Assembly: GCF_034479615.1 (NCBI RefSeq)
Contig: NZ_CP140255.1
Location: 4,526,001 to 4,590,000 of the forward strand
Direction: 5' to 3'
DNA length: 64,000 nt
Origin: Vreelandella neptunia
Lineage (GTDB): Bacteria > Pseudomonadota > Gammaproteobacteria > Pseudomonadales > Halomonadaceae
Positions 1-8,606 of the stretch are shown here, in pieces (position 1 is the stretch's first letter; each line of letters opens with the position of its first letter). The notes below the pieces were generated by a model. That model did not search any database. It was not told where the DNA came from and saw nothing but the letters and a program-made list of their open reading frames with translations. The position numbers and the translations under genes are program-made.

Positions 1-396
1 CATACGCTCAGCCACGGCACCCGACACAATCGACATGGCGGTTGCCACGAACACGACCTGGAAGAAGAAGTCAGAACGCATGGAGTAGTAAGGCGCGTCA
101 TCGCCGCCCGCAGTCACCGCATCCACACTGTTTTCAGCGCCAATCAAGAACCCCAGATTGGGCAGGAAGCCGCCAGCGCTGCTGGAGTACATGATGTAGT
201 AGCCCACCAGCAAATACATGGTGCAGGCAATGGCGAACAGCGCGATATTCTTGGTCAGGATCTCAGCGGTGTTTTTGGAGCGTACCAAGCCCGCTTCTAA
301 CATGGAGAAGCCTGCCGCCATCCACATGACGAGCACACCGCAAATTAGAAAGTAGAACGTATCGAGCGCGTAGCTCAGATCAGTCAACTCATTCAT
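1..396 (-). CDS. amtB: AmtB ammonium transporter, N-terminal part (cut by window edge)
   Basis: This is the first 132 codons of an ammonium channel of the inner membrane, which conducts NH3/NH4+ and is gated by the GlnK trimer. The start ATG at 396 opens MNELTDLSYALDTFYFLICG, and the product shows the family's first membrane segments and the VMWMAAGFSMLEAGLVRSKN block typical of Amt proteins. The gene runs off the left edge, so the C-terminal GlnK-binding region is not visible. It lies 45 bases downstream of glnK on the same strand, the usual glnK-amtB operon, and probably shares glnK's sigma-54 promoter. I am confident of the family; the completeness of the gene cannot be judged. Confidence 0.93.
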   Translation of the reverse strand, partial: MNELTDLSYALDTFYFLICGVLVMWMAAGFSMLEAGLVRSKNTAEILTKNIALFAIACTMYLLVGYYIMYSSSAGGFLPNLGFLIGAENSVDAVTAGGDDAPYYSMRSDFFFQVVFVATAMSIVSGAVAERM

Positions 397-441
397 TGTA
401 AGTTCCCCGTTGAACTATAGAAATGATCCGAAAAAGCAGCG

Positions 442-780
442 TTAAACGGCGTCCGCACCGCGCTCGCCTGTCCGAATCCGAATAACGTCTTCAAGCGGTG
501 TCACAAACACCTTGCCGTCACCGATCTTGCCGCTGTTAGCCGCACTACAGATCGCATCCAATACGCTCTCTAAACGGGCGTCATCTACGGCCACTTCCAC
601 TTTTACCTTGGGTAGAAAGTCGACCACGTACTCCGCGCCACGATACAGCTCGGTATGCCCTTTCTGACGGCCAAAACCTTTAACTTCAGTGACCGTAATG
701 CCCTGAACGCCGTTGTCGGCCAGTGCCTCACGAACGTCGTCGAGCTTAAATGGCTTGATGATAGCGGTGATGAGTTTCAT
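442..780 (-). CDS. glnK: Nitrogen regulatory protein P-II (GlnK)
   Basis: This is a 112-residue PII signal protein, the standard family length. It binds ATP/ADP and 2-oxoglutarate, is uridylylated, and plugs AmtB when nitrogen is plentiful. I chose the ATG at 780 (MKLITAIIKPFKLDDVREAL) because it matches the conserved PII start and follows a GGGGAGA ribosome site; the reading frame is open further upstream but that part is not PII-like. The T-loop with the modifiable tyrosine is seen in ELYRGAEYVVDFLPK, and the C-terminal signature in GKIGDGKVFVTPLEDVIRIRTG. It is first in an operon with amtB. A sigma-54-type promoter lies about 80-90 bases upstream, which fits NtrC-controlled expression under nitrogen limitation. 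Confidence 0.96.
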   Translation of the reverse strand: MKLITAIIKPFKLDDVREALADNGVQGITVTEVKGFGRQKGHTELYRGAEYVVDFLPKVKVEVAVDDARLESVLDAICSAANSGKIGDGKVFVTPLEDVIRIRTGERGADAV

Positions 781-857
781 CCCGGATCTCCCCTGCTGGA
801 TAAGTCCTGCTAGATTGGTAGCGGCACAGCCGCCAGAATAAGCACCTGAACTGATAA

Positions 858-873
858 TGCGCATACTGTGCCA
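858..873 (-). promoter_or_regulatory. Sigma-54 (-24/-12) promoter of glnK-amtB
   Basis: Read on the minus strand the site is TGGCACAGTATGCGCA. It has the invariant GG at -24 and GC at -12 with correct spacing, and matches 13 of 16 consensus positions (TGGCACRNNNNTTGCW). It sits 78 bases upstream of the glnK start, as expected for a nitrogen-regulated glnK promoter. NtrC sites further upstream were not resolved. Confidence 0.7.
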
Positions 874-903
874 GCTGTCTTTTTTTACTTATAAGTCAGT
901 TGA

Positions 904-1092
904 TTAGCCGCCACCCATAGTGGTCTTCAGGGCTAAATCCGAGGAAATCCAATGCCATGCCACCGCTATTGCACCAAAAAAGAGCGTAAGCAAAAGTTGC
1001 CTGCTCTGTTTCGATGCAAACCATGCGTAAGCAGTAAAATCACGCGATACATGCGAATTCGCCAACTGTTGCGTATCCTTACCGGTAAGCAC
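904..1092 (-). CDS. Small hypothetical protein with one membrane segment
   Basis: This is a possible 62-residue protein starting at a GTG, with one hydrophobic stretch (LLLTLFFGAIAVAWHWI) and a glycine-rich end. It lies between glnK and ubiK on the minus strand, just upstream of the glnK promoter. I recognise no family, and no strong ribosome site decides the start. It may be a chance reading frame; it is listed because it fills the gap between two conserved genes. Confidence 0.3.
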   Translation of the reverse strand: MLTGKDTQQLANSHVSRDFTAYAWFASKQSRQLLLTLFFGAIAVAWHWISSDLALKTTMGGG

Positions 1093-1135
1093 TTTTAAAT
1101 ATGTTCATTTAGCGAGTTATTAGGAGAGAGCAGCT

Positions 1136-1504
1136 ATGGCGCCTCAAGACCGCATCAGCCGACTGGCCCAGCAGATTGGCGACCGTTTACAAAACGCCTC
1201 CCAGGCGCCGGAAGATATTCAGAAGGGCGTGCAGCAAGTCGTGCGTGGCGCCTTTGACCGCCTGGAGCTTGTCTCACGGGAGGATTTCGACATTTTAATG
1301 GACGTACTACAGCGCACCCGTTCACGGGTAGAGGCATTGGAGCGTCAAGTCGCTAGCCTTGAAGCCGCCGTTGAGGCCTCTGCTTCAACAATGCCCACGC
1401 CAACAACGGCCACGCCATTAGAAGCAGAAGCTCCACCGGTTCCAGAGCCGCATGAGCCGGAATCAGATGCAGAAGAAGAGAAGAACAAACCCGATAACGT
1501 TTAA
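1136..1504 (+). CDS. ubiK: Ubiquinone biosynthesis accessory factor UbiK
   Basis: This is a 122-residue UbiK/YqiC (BMFP domain) protein, which helps the soluble Ubi complex deliver hydrophobic intermediates during ubiquinone synthesis. The N-terminal amphipathic region (DRISRLAQQIGDRLQ) is followed by VQQVVRGAFDRLELVSREDFDI and a coiled coil (RSRVEALERQVASLE). The tail, rich in Pro, Glu and Ala, is variable. An AGGAGAG ribosome site precedes the ATG. In related gammaproteobacteria ubiK lies next to glnK-amtB and comM. Here comM is about 30 kb away, so ubiK marks the left border of inserted DNA. Confidence 0.93.
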   Translation: MAPQDRISRLAQQIGDRLQNASQAPEDIQKGVQQVVRGAFDRLELVSREDFDILMDVLQRTRSRVEALERQVASLEAAVEASASTMPTPTTATPLEAEAPPVPEPHEPESDAEEEKNKPDNV

Positions 1505-1516
1505 GCTTCATTAGCA

Positions 1517-1545
1517 GCAGCAATAGGGCGATGGCCTATTGCTGC
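1517..1545 (+). terminator. Hairpin after ubiK
   Basis: An 11-base perfect stem (GCAGCAATAGG pairing with CCTATTGCTGC) around a 7-base loop lies just after the ubiK stop. No T-run follows, so it is either an unusual terminator or an RNA 3'-end stabiliser. Confidence 0.45.
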
Positions 1546-1643
1546 ACACGCCTCAAAATAAATACGAATCACTATCGTTGACTTTGTTTTTCGTGGTGAT
1601 ACTCTCCGCCTTTGATTTCCTTACCGTCTGCGGATTGTTCACT

Positions 1644-3839
1644 ATGCACGCCCCGTCATTATCAAAGCTGTCTTTTGCAAAGCTGCCTTTTACAAAGCCG
1701 TTTTCTTCGCCGTCGTTTGTTTCACTATCGAGTCTTATTGGCACAGGTCTGTTACTGAGCTTCTCCAACGGCGTTTCCGCCCAAAACACTGCCTCTGGTA
1801 CTTCGTCTAGCGCCAGCGCCGACGACACCATGGTGGTCGTAGGGTCGCGTACCCCCAGCCAGATCAGCCAGATTCCGGGTGCTGTATGGGTCATTGATAA
1901 AGAGATGCTGCAACAGCAGACCCGCAATGGTGCAGACCTAAAGACAGCATTGGGGCATCTGGTGCCGGGGCTGGATCTAGCGCCTCAAGGGCGCACCAAT
2001 TATGGGCAAAACATGCGTGGCCGGGGCGTGCAGGTGCTCATCGATGGTGTGTCGCTAAACAGTTCCCGGGGGCTTTCCCGACAGTTCGATGCCATTGATC
2101 CCTTCAATATTGAGCGCGTGGAGGTGCTTTCCGGCGCCAGCAGCCTGTATGGCGGCGGTGCGACGGGGGGCTTGATCAATATCATTACCCGCAAAGGTGA
2201 AGAAGGCCTGAACTGGCGTACCGAAGCTGGCATCACCTCTGGCTTCAATAACAGCGATGATATGGATCGGCGTCTGTCACAATCGATCAGCGGCGGCAAT
2301 GAGCGGGTTCAAGGCTATCTGGGTACCGCCATTGGTGACAACGGCCGCCACTATGACGGCAGCGGCCAGGAAATATTCCCCGATATCGCCCAGACCGACC
2401 TGCAGGACAATCGCAGCATTGATGTTTTGGGCAATCTCTCTTTTAGTTTGACCGATGAACAGAGCCTGGAGCTGGGCGCCCAGCTGTACCGTTCAGGCTA
2501 TGAAGGTGATCGGGGTGTTTATTTTCCCAATCTCGACGCGGCCACGCCCAACTTGAACGATGCCGAAATTCGCGATGGCTACCGTTCACAGCGCGATCCG
2601 GAAACCGACCGTAAGCTCGTCAACGTCAACTATCACCACGCCAACCTGTGGGGGCAAAACTTCTACCTGCAGGCGTTTCACCGCGAGGAGGAGTCCAGCT
2701 TCCAGGCCTTTCCCTACCCAGTCGCCGACGGCCTGCAATTTCGCGCCTCACAGCAAAACACCGATTTAAGCGGCATCAAAGCGCTGTTTGAATCGCGCCT
2801 GGGTGATGACGTTTCGCTAACTTACGGCCTCGATCTGGATCGTGAAACCTTCGATGCCAGCCAGATGCTGTTCGATACCGACATCTCGGATGCCTCCGGC
2901 GGCCTGGTTCAGCAGGCATCAGGGGTTGAACCCCGCTACCCCGGTTATCAGGTAGACGGGCTTTCAGGCTTCCTCCAGGGCGACTGGCAGGCCACCCAGG
3001 CGCTCAAGCTCTCCGCAGGGTTGCGGCAGCAGCATATGGACGTCGAGGTGGATGAATTTAAAGGGATTCCTGGCGGCAAGAATGACTACGAAGCGACGCT
3101 CTTCAATGCCAGCGCCCTCTACGACTACCGCAACGGACACCAGAACTGGCTGCAGTTTAGCCAGGGCTTCGAACTGCCAGATCCCGCCAAATACTACGGC
3201 AAGAGCCCCGACGTCAGTGTCGATAACAACCCGTTATCTGCCATCGAGACAGATCAAGTAGAGCTAGGCTGGCGCTACCAGGGGGGCAACTGGACGGCCC
3301 AAACAGCGCTTTACTACGCCTGGTCGGACAAGGCAGTAGAGAACGCCGAGGATTTAAGCGTCAGCGTTGTGGATGAGAAGAAGCGCGACTTCGGCCTGGA
3401 AAGCGCCGTGACCCGTTACTTCGATAATGGCCTGGAGGCCGGGGGCACTCTGCACCTGGTGCGTTCCGAGCAGGAGAACGACCAAGGGGAGTGGGAGAAA
3501 CGTGACGCCCGCTATGCCTCGCTCTCTTCAGCCACCGCCTTTATTGGCTGGACGGACTATGTACGTTCAGCTCGCTTGCAGGCCAACCACAACTTCGACT
3601 TAAAAGACGATGCCGACCGGGAGATCGATGGCAATACCACCCTCGACTTATCGCTCAGCCAGGAAACCAATTTTGGCACCTTAAGCCTGGGCGTGCAGAA
3701 CCTGCTGGATGATCAGTACTCCACCGTCTGGGGACAACGAGCCGCCATGTTCTATTCGCCCTACTACGGCCCAGAGTACCTCTACGACTACCAGGGCCGC
3801 GGGCGCACTTACACCCTGAACTGGTCGATGGCGTACTGA
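1644..3839 (+). CDS. TonB-dependent siderophore receptor, IutA (aerobactin) type
   Basis: This is an outer-membrane gated porin that imports a ferric siderophore using TonB energy. The ATG at 1644 gives 731 residues and a signal peptide ending near NGVSAQ; the frame is open upstream but that part lacks a good start. The plug domain follows (MVVVGSRTPSQISQIPGAVW, then GADLKTALGHLVPGLDLAPQ, RGRGVQVLIDGVSLNSS and IERVEVLSGASSLYGGG). The barrel ends in YDYQGRGRTYTLNWSMAY with the aromatic C-terminus expected for BAM insertion. The plug wording and the WGQR...SPYYGPEYLYDY end recall E. coli IutA, so a hydroxamate-citrate siderophore is the likeliest ligand. No aerobactin synthesis genes are present, so it may serve to take siderophores made by others. 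The AraC-type regulator gene follows 49 bases downstream. Confidence 0.88.
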   Translation: MHAPSLSKLSFAKLPFTKPFSSPSFVSLSSLIGTGLLLSFSNGVSAQNTASGTSSSASADDTMVVVGSRTPSQISQIPGAVWVIDKEMLQQQTRNGADLKTALGHLVPGLDLAPQGRTNYGQNMRGRGVQVLIDGVSLNSSRGLSRQFDAIDPFNIERVEVLSGASSLYGGGATGGLINIITRKGEEGLNWRTEAGITSGFNNSDDMDRRLSQSISGGNERVQGYLGTAIGDNGRHYDGSGQEIFPDIAQTDLQDNRSIDVLGNLSFSLTDEQSLELGAQLYRSGYEGDRGVYFPNLDAATPNLNDAEIRDGYRSQRDPETDRKLVNVNYHHANLWGQNFYLQAFHREEESSFQAFPYPVADGLQFRASQQNTDLSGIKALFESRLGDDVSLTYGLDLDRETFDASQMLFDTDISDASGGLVQQASGVEPRYPGYQVDGLSGFLQGDWQATQALKLSAGLRQQHMDVEVDEFKGIPGGKNDYEATLFNASALYDYRNGHQNWLQFSQGFELPDPAKYYGKSPDVSVDNNPLSAIETDQVELGWRYQGGNWTAQTALYYAWSDKAVENAEDLSVSVVDEKKRDFGLESAVTRYFDNGLEAGGTLHLVRSEQENDQGEWEKRDARYASLSSATAFIGWTDYVRSARLQANHNFDLKDDADREIDGNTTLDLSLSQETNFGTLSLGVQNLLDDQYSTVWGQRAAMFYSPYYGPEYLYDYQGRGRTYTLNWSMAY

Positions 3840-3888
3840 GTGCTGGTTCGCTGCTCGCTGACAACCGCTCAAGGGTGAGGTAACGGGG

Positions 3889-4887
3889 ATGGCTACACTC
3901 GGCTCGATAACGCCATCTTGCGTACCAATCACCACCCATGACCTGCTGGCTATTGGTCAGCGCTTCGGGATCGACTACCGCTTTCCCGAAGCGCCCGACC
4001 GCTCCCAGCCAGCGCTTTGTGTTGCCCGCGGGCGAGTAATGGACGTCGAGATAGACCCCACACTTCGCGTGACACACTCTGATCTTGATGTCCTGCACGC
4101 TTACGCTTCCACTTCCAGGCGTGCCACGCCGTGGTTTCTCAGCGTGATACTCGAAGGCCATATCCAAGTCGGCCTAGGGCACCAGTCGTTTCAGTTGCAG
4201 GCTGGCGACGCTTTCAGCGCGCATTTCAACGAGCAGACCGGGCTTGAGGTCTTCCAGCCCGCGCCACAACGATTGCGCATTCTCAACGTATCGCTTCTGG
4301 CTTGCACAGAGCTGCCCTCTTTCTCGTCCATTAACTGTTCGCCTATCAATGTTGCCCCTTCGGCAACACCCGTACTGCATACCTGGCAGGTGCCGCATTT
4401 CCTTATTAATAGTCTGGAGGCAGCACTGGCTTCGAACTGGTCAGTAGAGCGCCAGCGCCTGCTATGGCAGGGGCTCGCGCTCCAGTTATTAGCTCATGGG
4501 CTGCCAGCTGCCTCCCATGAATCCAGCGACGAAGGTAAAGCAGTTAGCCTGAGGTCGGGCCTAACCCAGCGGGACTACCAACGCCTAGAGCGCTTGCGTC
4601 AGCAGCTCGAACACTCCCCCAACCAGGATTATCGGCTTGAGCAGTTGGCCCGCAACGCCGCGATGAGCCCGAGCAGCCTACGCACCAAATTTCACCGCTG
4701 TTACGGCTGCTCGATATTCGACTATCTACGACGTTGTCGCCTGACCCAAGCTCAAGCGTACTTACGCAAAGGCTATAGCGTGCAGCAAACCGCTCACGCC
4801 TGTGGCTACCGCCACGCCACCAATTTTGCCACCGCCTTTAAGCGCGCTTTTGGCATTGCGCCCCACGAAGTTTTCCATCGTCATTAA
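3889..4887 (+). CDS. AraC-family transcriptional regulator (PchR-like)
   Basis: This is a 332-residue activator with an N-terminal ligand-sensing part and a C-terminal double helix-turn-helix from about residue 225. The C-terminal half shows LEQLARNAAMSPSSLRTKFH, YGCSIFDYLRRCRLTQAQAYL and the second helix-turn-helix SVQQTAHACGYRHATNFATA followed by FKRAFGIAPHEV. The size and layout match PchR-like regulators that sense ferric siderophores in the cytoplasm and activate receptor genes. It lies between two TonB receptor genes on the same strand, so it probably controls one or both. Ligand identity is not readable from the sequence. Confidence 0.87.
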   Translation: MATLGSITPSCVPITTHDLLAIGQRFGIDYRFPEAPDRSQPALCVARGRVMDVEIDPTLRVTHSDLDVLHAYASTSRRATPWFLSVILEGHIQVGLGHQSFQLQAGDAFSAHFNEQTGLEVFQPAPQRLRILNVSLLACTELPSFSSINCSPINVAPSATPVLHTWQVPHFLINSLEAALASNWSVERQRLLWQGLALQLLAHGLPAASHESSDEGKAVSLRSGLTQRDYQRLERLRQQLEHSPNQDYRLEQLARNAAMSPSSLRTKFHRCYGCSIFDYLRRCRLTQAQAYLRKGYSVQQTAHACGYRHATNFATAFKRAFGIAPHEVFHRH

Positions 4888-4991
4888 AAGCCGCGGGTTG
4901 TTTTTGGGGCGCTAAGTTCCTCTGTTGGGCGTTTTTTGACAGCACCCATACGCCTTTTGTCATTGCGCATACCTTTCAATCGCCATTAAGC

Positions 4992-5010
4992 GCAATAATT
5001 CTCATTACCA
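4992..5010 (+). promoter_or_regulatory. Probable Fur box upstream of the second TonB receptor
   Basis: GCAATAATTCTCATTACCA lies about 35 bases before the receptor start and contains the ATTCTCATTA core found in many Fur boxes. It is consistent with iron repression; matching was by eye. Confidence 0.5.
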
Positions 5011-5044
5011 CATTAGTTAATTGATGCTTATTGCAGGTGCCTCC

Positions 5045-7147
5045 ATGTTCATCCCCCATCACCGCTTTCTACGCTCTCCGCTTAGCGCCGCCGTTCTCTC
5101 GGCACTGGCTGTTTCTCCGCTATACGCTCAAGAAAGCACCGAGTTAGCCACCGTCACGGTGACTGCCCAGCAGGCTGCCACCAAAGTGGAAACGCCGACG
5201 ATCGAAATACCCCAGAGCGTTTCCACGATTACCCGCGAACAGATGGATAACCGCGGCGTAAGTACCGTGCAGCGCGCCACCGACTACACACCCGGTGTTT
5301 ACAGCAATCAGGTCGGCGCCTCCAATCGCTTCGACTACCTGGTACTGCGCGGGTTTTCTGACGGCAGCTTGAGCAATACCTTCCTGGATGGCCTGAAAGT
5401 GATGGGCGATGCCAACTCCCATAGCAGCATGCGCATTGACCCATGGTTTCTGGAGAGCATTGAAGTGGTGCGCGGGCCCGCCTCGGTGCTCTATGGTCGC
5501 GCCTCCCCTGGCGGTGTGGTGGCCCTGAACAGTAAGCGGCCAGAGTTTGAACAGGGCGGTGAGCTGCGTTTCCGGGTCGGCAATAACAACCAACGCAGCG
5601 CCGCTTTTGACCTCACCGGGCCTATTGGCGAAGAGCAACGGGTGGCCTTTCGCCTGACCGGTATTGCCAGCGCCGCGGATACCCAGTTTGGCCCGGCAGA
5701 AGAGGAACGCTATGCCATTGCGCCCCGGCTCACCTGGGATATCACCGATGACACCAGCCTAACCGTAGAAGCCTACCTACAGGATGAACCCGAAGGCGGC
5801 TACCACTCCGGCGTACCCTATGAGGGGGCCGTGGTCGCCCATAACGGGCGCAAAATCAGCAATAACTTCTTTGATGGTGAAGAGGATTTCGACACCTATG
5901 AGCGCACTCAGCGCATGTTCGGCTACGCCCTTGAGCACCGCTTCAATGACCAAGTGACTGGCCGCCAATTGATGCGCTACCTCAATTCCGACGTGGTGCT
6001 CAATCAGGTCTACGGCTTTGGCTGGGTATCACCGGAATCTGACGAACTCACCCGCTACTACTCCGGCAGCGATGAATCGCTGGAAGCCTGGACGCTCGAC
6101 AACCAGCTAGAAGCCAACATCAGTAGCGGCTTTATGGATCACACGCTGCTGTTCGGGGTTGATTACCAGCAGCGGGAAAACGATGTGTCATGGCCATCGG
6201 GGTATTTCCAGCCGCTCAATGCCTTTAGCCCCGTCTATGGCAGCGACCCCATCGAGTTTTACGCCCCTATACGCGAACGCCATGAGATCGATCAGACCGG
6301 GATTTACCTGCAAGACCAGATAGCCCTCGATAACTGGCGCTTCACTCTGGGCGGCCGCTACGACTGGGTGAATATCGACAATGCCAACCGCGACAGCGGT
6401 GATACCAGCTCCCTCAGCGACACCCAGTTCAGTGGCCGCGCCGGGGTGGTCTACCTGTTCGATAACGGCGTAGCCCCCTACCTGAGCTACTCCACCGCGT
6501 TCACCCCCACCAGTTTCGTGGATGAGAGTGGCGATCTGCTCCAGCCCATGGAGGGCGAACAGTGGGAAACCGGCATTAAATACCAGCCTAATGGTAGCCA
6601 AAGCCAATACAGTGCGGCGCTGTTTCATATCAGCCAGGAGAACGTCGCCACCAAAGAGCAGCCCACCGACCCATACCGCGCTGTAGGGGAGATCGAATCC
6701 CAAGGGCTGGAGCTGGAAGCGCAAACCCAGCTAACGGATACCCTCTCGGTTCAGGCAGGCTATAGCTTCACCGACATCACCTACGTCAAAAGCGATGATG
6801 GCAACCAGGGCAACAACGCGATTTACTCCCCACGGCACCAAGTGCAGCTCTGGGGCCACTACGAGGCCAACAAGGGCTGGCTAAATGGCGTAGATATGGG
6901 TGTCGGCGTGCGTCACTACGCGGATATCGCCGCTGACCGGGCCAACACCGAAACCGTGCCCGACTACACCCTGGTGGATGCCACCATCGGCTACGACCTC
7001 AGCCAACTCGGCGTAGATGGTGTCGAAACACGCTTAAACGTGAACAACCTATTGGATAAAGAGTACGTGGCCTCCTGCAACTCCCTGGAGTACTGCTACT
7101 TCGGAGCCGAACGTGGCGTCACCGCCAGTGTTCACTACCGTTTCTAA
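5045..7147 (+). CDS. TonB-dependent siderophore receptor, FhuA/FoxA type
   Basis: This is a 700-residue outer-membrane receptor of the hydroxamate-siderophore class (TIGR01783-like). I chose the ATG at 5045, after an AGGTG ribosome site, giving a signal peptide ending at SPLYAQ. A TonB-box-like segment (ATVTVTAQQ) is followed by the plug (QSVSTITREQMDNRGVSTVQ, DYTPGVYSN, FLESIEVVRGPASVLYGRAS, GGVVALNSKRP) and a 22-strand-type barrel with repeated R-YDWVN and Y-FDNGVAPYLSYSTAF blocks. The C-terminus ends NNLLDKEYVASCNSLEYCYF then GVTASVHYRF with the terminal Phe. The FhuD-like gene lies downstream after a terminator. No fhuB or fhuC transporter genes are seen, so inner-membrane transport must be encoded elsewhere. 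Confidence 0.92.
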   Translation: MFIPHHRFLRSPLSAAVLSALAVSPLYAQESTELATVTVTAQQAATKVETPTIEIPQSVSTITREQMDNRGVSTVQRATDYTPGVYSNQVGASNRFDYLVLRGFSDGSLSNTFLDGLKVMGDANSHSSMRIDPWFLESIEVVRGPASVLYGRASPGGVVALNSKRPEFEQGGELRFRVGNNNQRSAAFDLTGPIGEEQRVAFRLTGIASAADTQFGPAEEERYAIAPRLTWDITDDTSLTVEAYLQDEPEGGYHSGVPYEGAVVAHNGRKISNNFFDGEEDFDTYERTQRMFGYALEHRFNDQVTGRQLMRYLNSDVVLNQVYGFGWVSPESDELTRYYSGSDESLEAWTLDNQLEANISSGFMDHTLLFGVDYQQRENDVSWPSGYFQPLNAFSPVYGSDPIEFYAPIRERHEIDQTGIYLQDQIALDNWRFTLGGRYDWVNIDNANRDSGDTSSLSDTQFSGRAGVVYLFDNGVAPYLSYSTAFTPTSFVDESGDLLQPMEGEQWETGIKYQPNGSQSQYSAALFHISQENVATKEQPTDPYRAVGEIESQGLELEAQTQLTDTLSVQAGYSFTDITYVKSDDGNQGNNAIYSPRHQVQLWGHYEANKGWLNGVDMGVGVRHYADIAADRANTETVPDYTLVDATIGYDLSQLGVDGVETRLNVNNLLDKEYVASCNSLEYCYFGAERGVTASVHYRF

Positions 7148-7236
7148 ACGCTCATGCTAGGCGACGGTTCAAGCCATTATCTAAGCACTGGTCTAAGCCT
7201 TTATCTAAGCATTATTAATTAATTGCAACCTAACCT

Positions 7237-7266
7237 GCCCAGGCCACTGTACCTGGGCTTTTTTTC
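7237..7266 (+). terminator. Rho-independent terminator after the FhuA-like gene
   Basis: The 7-base stem GCCCAGG/CCTGGGC with a short loop is followed by a run of T residues. It ends the receptor transcript and separates it from the FhuD-like gene. Confidence 0.85.
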
Positions 7267-7285
7267 TTGAATGCAGGTTTGCAAA

Positions 7286-7303
7286 CAATAAATATTATCG
7301 TTT
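7286..7303 (+). promoter_or_regulatory. AT-rich Fur-box-like site before the FhuD-like gene
   Basis: AATAAATATTATCGTTTA lies about 40 bases before the gene start, between the terminator and the start codon. It loosely resembles a Fur box; the iron context is the main argument. Confidence 0.3.
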
Positions 7304-7341
7304 AAATACAGCCCTTATTTTCTGGATGGCCTCTCACCACC

Positions 7342-8232
7342 ATGCGCCACACCAACCTGTTCTCTTTGCTCGCGCGCTGCGGGCTATTTGCCGTTTGTAT
7401 GCTGCACCTATCAACCGCCCATGCCCAGTGGGCAACGGTGGACTGGACGATTGCCGAAACATTGCTGGCGATTGATGCACCGGTTAGCAGCATTGCTCAG
7501 CAAAGTGATTACCATGCCTGGGTAGGCGAGCCCCATATACCCGACAGCGTCACCGATATGGGTCTACGTACCCAGCCCAATTTAGAACTGCTGGCCCAGG
7601 TACCGCCAGAACAGATACTTATCTCGCCCATGTTTGCCGGTTTAACGCCGCGTCTGGAGCGAATAGCCCCCGTCACGTCGTTCTCGCTCTACTCGCCCGG
7701 CACCGATACCTGGCAGGAGATGCAAACCCTGACCCGCCAGCTAGGCGAATTAACCGAGCGCCAGCCCCAAGCAGAAGAGCTAATTGAAGAAACCCAGGCC
7801 TTGATGACTAGCCTGCGCGAATCCCGCCCTCACTCACCGTCAGAAACCGCGCCGCTGCTGATGGTGCAGTTTATGGATGCCCGTCACGTGCGGGTATTTG
7901 GGGAAAACAGCTTATACAACGCCGTACTGGAGCAGCTCGACCTCCCCAATGCCTGGGATCAAGCCACGAATGCCTGGGGATTTGCGCTGGTGGGGATTGA
8001 AGCGCTGGCGCGCTACCCAGAAGCAACGATGGTGATCATCGACCCGCTGCCCACCGGAGTCGAGGAGAAGCTTGCCAAAAGCGGCCTTTGGCAGCAGCTT
8101 CCCAGCGTCAGGCATGGCAGGATAGTACACCTGCCGCCGGTATGGAGCTTCGGCGCACTCCCCTCCGCCCAGCGCTTTGCCCGGAAGCTGACGACGGCGC
8201 TAGAAGCAGCGCCAGCGGATTTAGCGTTTTAG
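7342..8232 (+). CDS. Periplasmic iron-siderophore binding protein (FhuD-like)
   Basis: This is a 296-residue ABC transporter solute-binding protein of the FhuD/BtuF class (helical backbone type). A signal peptide (about residues 1-29, ending STAHAQ) is followed by WTIAETLLAIDAPVSSIAQQ, then LRTQPNLELLAQVPPEQILI and DTWQEMQTLTRQLGELTERQ. The C-terminal lobe contains WSFGALPSAQRFARKL, which is like FhuD family ends. It would capture a ferric hydroxamate released by the preceding receptor and hand it to a FhuBC-type permease that is not in the window. The gene has its own AT-rich upstream region after a terminator. Confidence 0.85.
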   Translation: MRHTNLFSLLARCGLFAVCMLHLSTAHAQWATVDWTIAETLLAIDAPVSSIAQQSDYHAWVGEPHIPDSVTDMGLRTQPNLELLAQVPPEQILISPMFAGLTPRLERIAPVTSFSLYSPGTDTWQEMQTLTRQLGELTERQPQAEELIEETQALMTSLRESRPHSPSETAPLLMVQFMDARHVRVFGENSLYNAVLEQLDLPNAWDQATNAWGFALVGIEALARYPEATMVIIDPLPTGVEEKLAKSGLWQQLPSVRHGRIVHLPPVWSFGALPSAQRFARKLTTALEAAPADLAF

Positions 8233-8318
8233 CCCACGGATACCTCAATCACATAAAATTGAAAAAGGCACCATTTTGACGTACATTTACTTCAGTTGAA
8301 CCACATCAGGAATCCGTC

Positions 8319-8606
8319 ATGAACGTAGCCACCGATGCCAAACAAGAGCGTATTAATCTCCGGTTGAAACATAGCGCCAAAATGGCGCTTGAACGCGCTG
8401 CAAGCTTCGAAGGGAAAACCGTCAGCAATTTCATCCTGACCAGCGCGTTGGCGCATGCCGAACAAACTATTCATGCGCATGAAGCCATGAGTCTAAACAG
8501 CCAAGACGCTGAAGCCTTTTTCCATGCGTTGGATAAGCCGTTTATCTTCAACAAAAAACTGGCAGCCGCTTTCGAGGAGCATGATCGGCGTGTCACTAGC
8601 CAATGA
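8319..8606 (+). CDS. TacA-type antitoxin (DUF1778, ribbon-helix-helix)
   Basis: This is a 95-residue DUF1778 antitoxin. The N-terminal ribbon-helix-helix part (QERINLRLKHSAKMALERAA followed by FEGKTVSNFILTSALAHAEQ) binds the operator. The C-terminal tail (QDAEAFFHALDKPF and LAAAFEEHDRR) is of the kind that wraps and inhibits the acetyltransferase toxin. The gene overlaps the next one by four bases (ATGA), the normal arrangement for translational coupling. A TA pair here would help hold the surrounding accessory DNA; autorepression by the complex is expected from the family. Confidence 0.92.
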   Translation: MNVATDAKQERINLRLKHSAKMALERAASFEGKTVSNFILTSALAHAEQTIHAHEAMSLNSQDAEAFFHALDKPFIFNKKLAAAFEEHDRRVTSQ

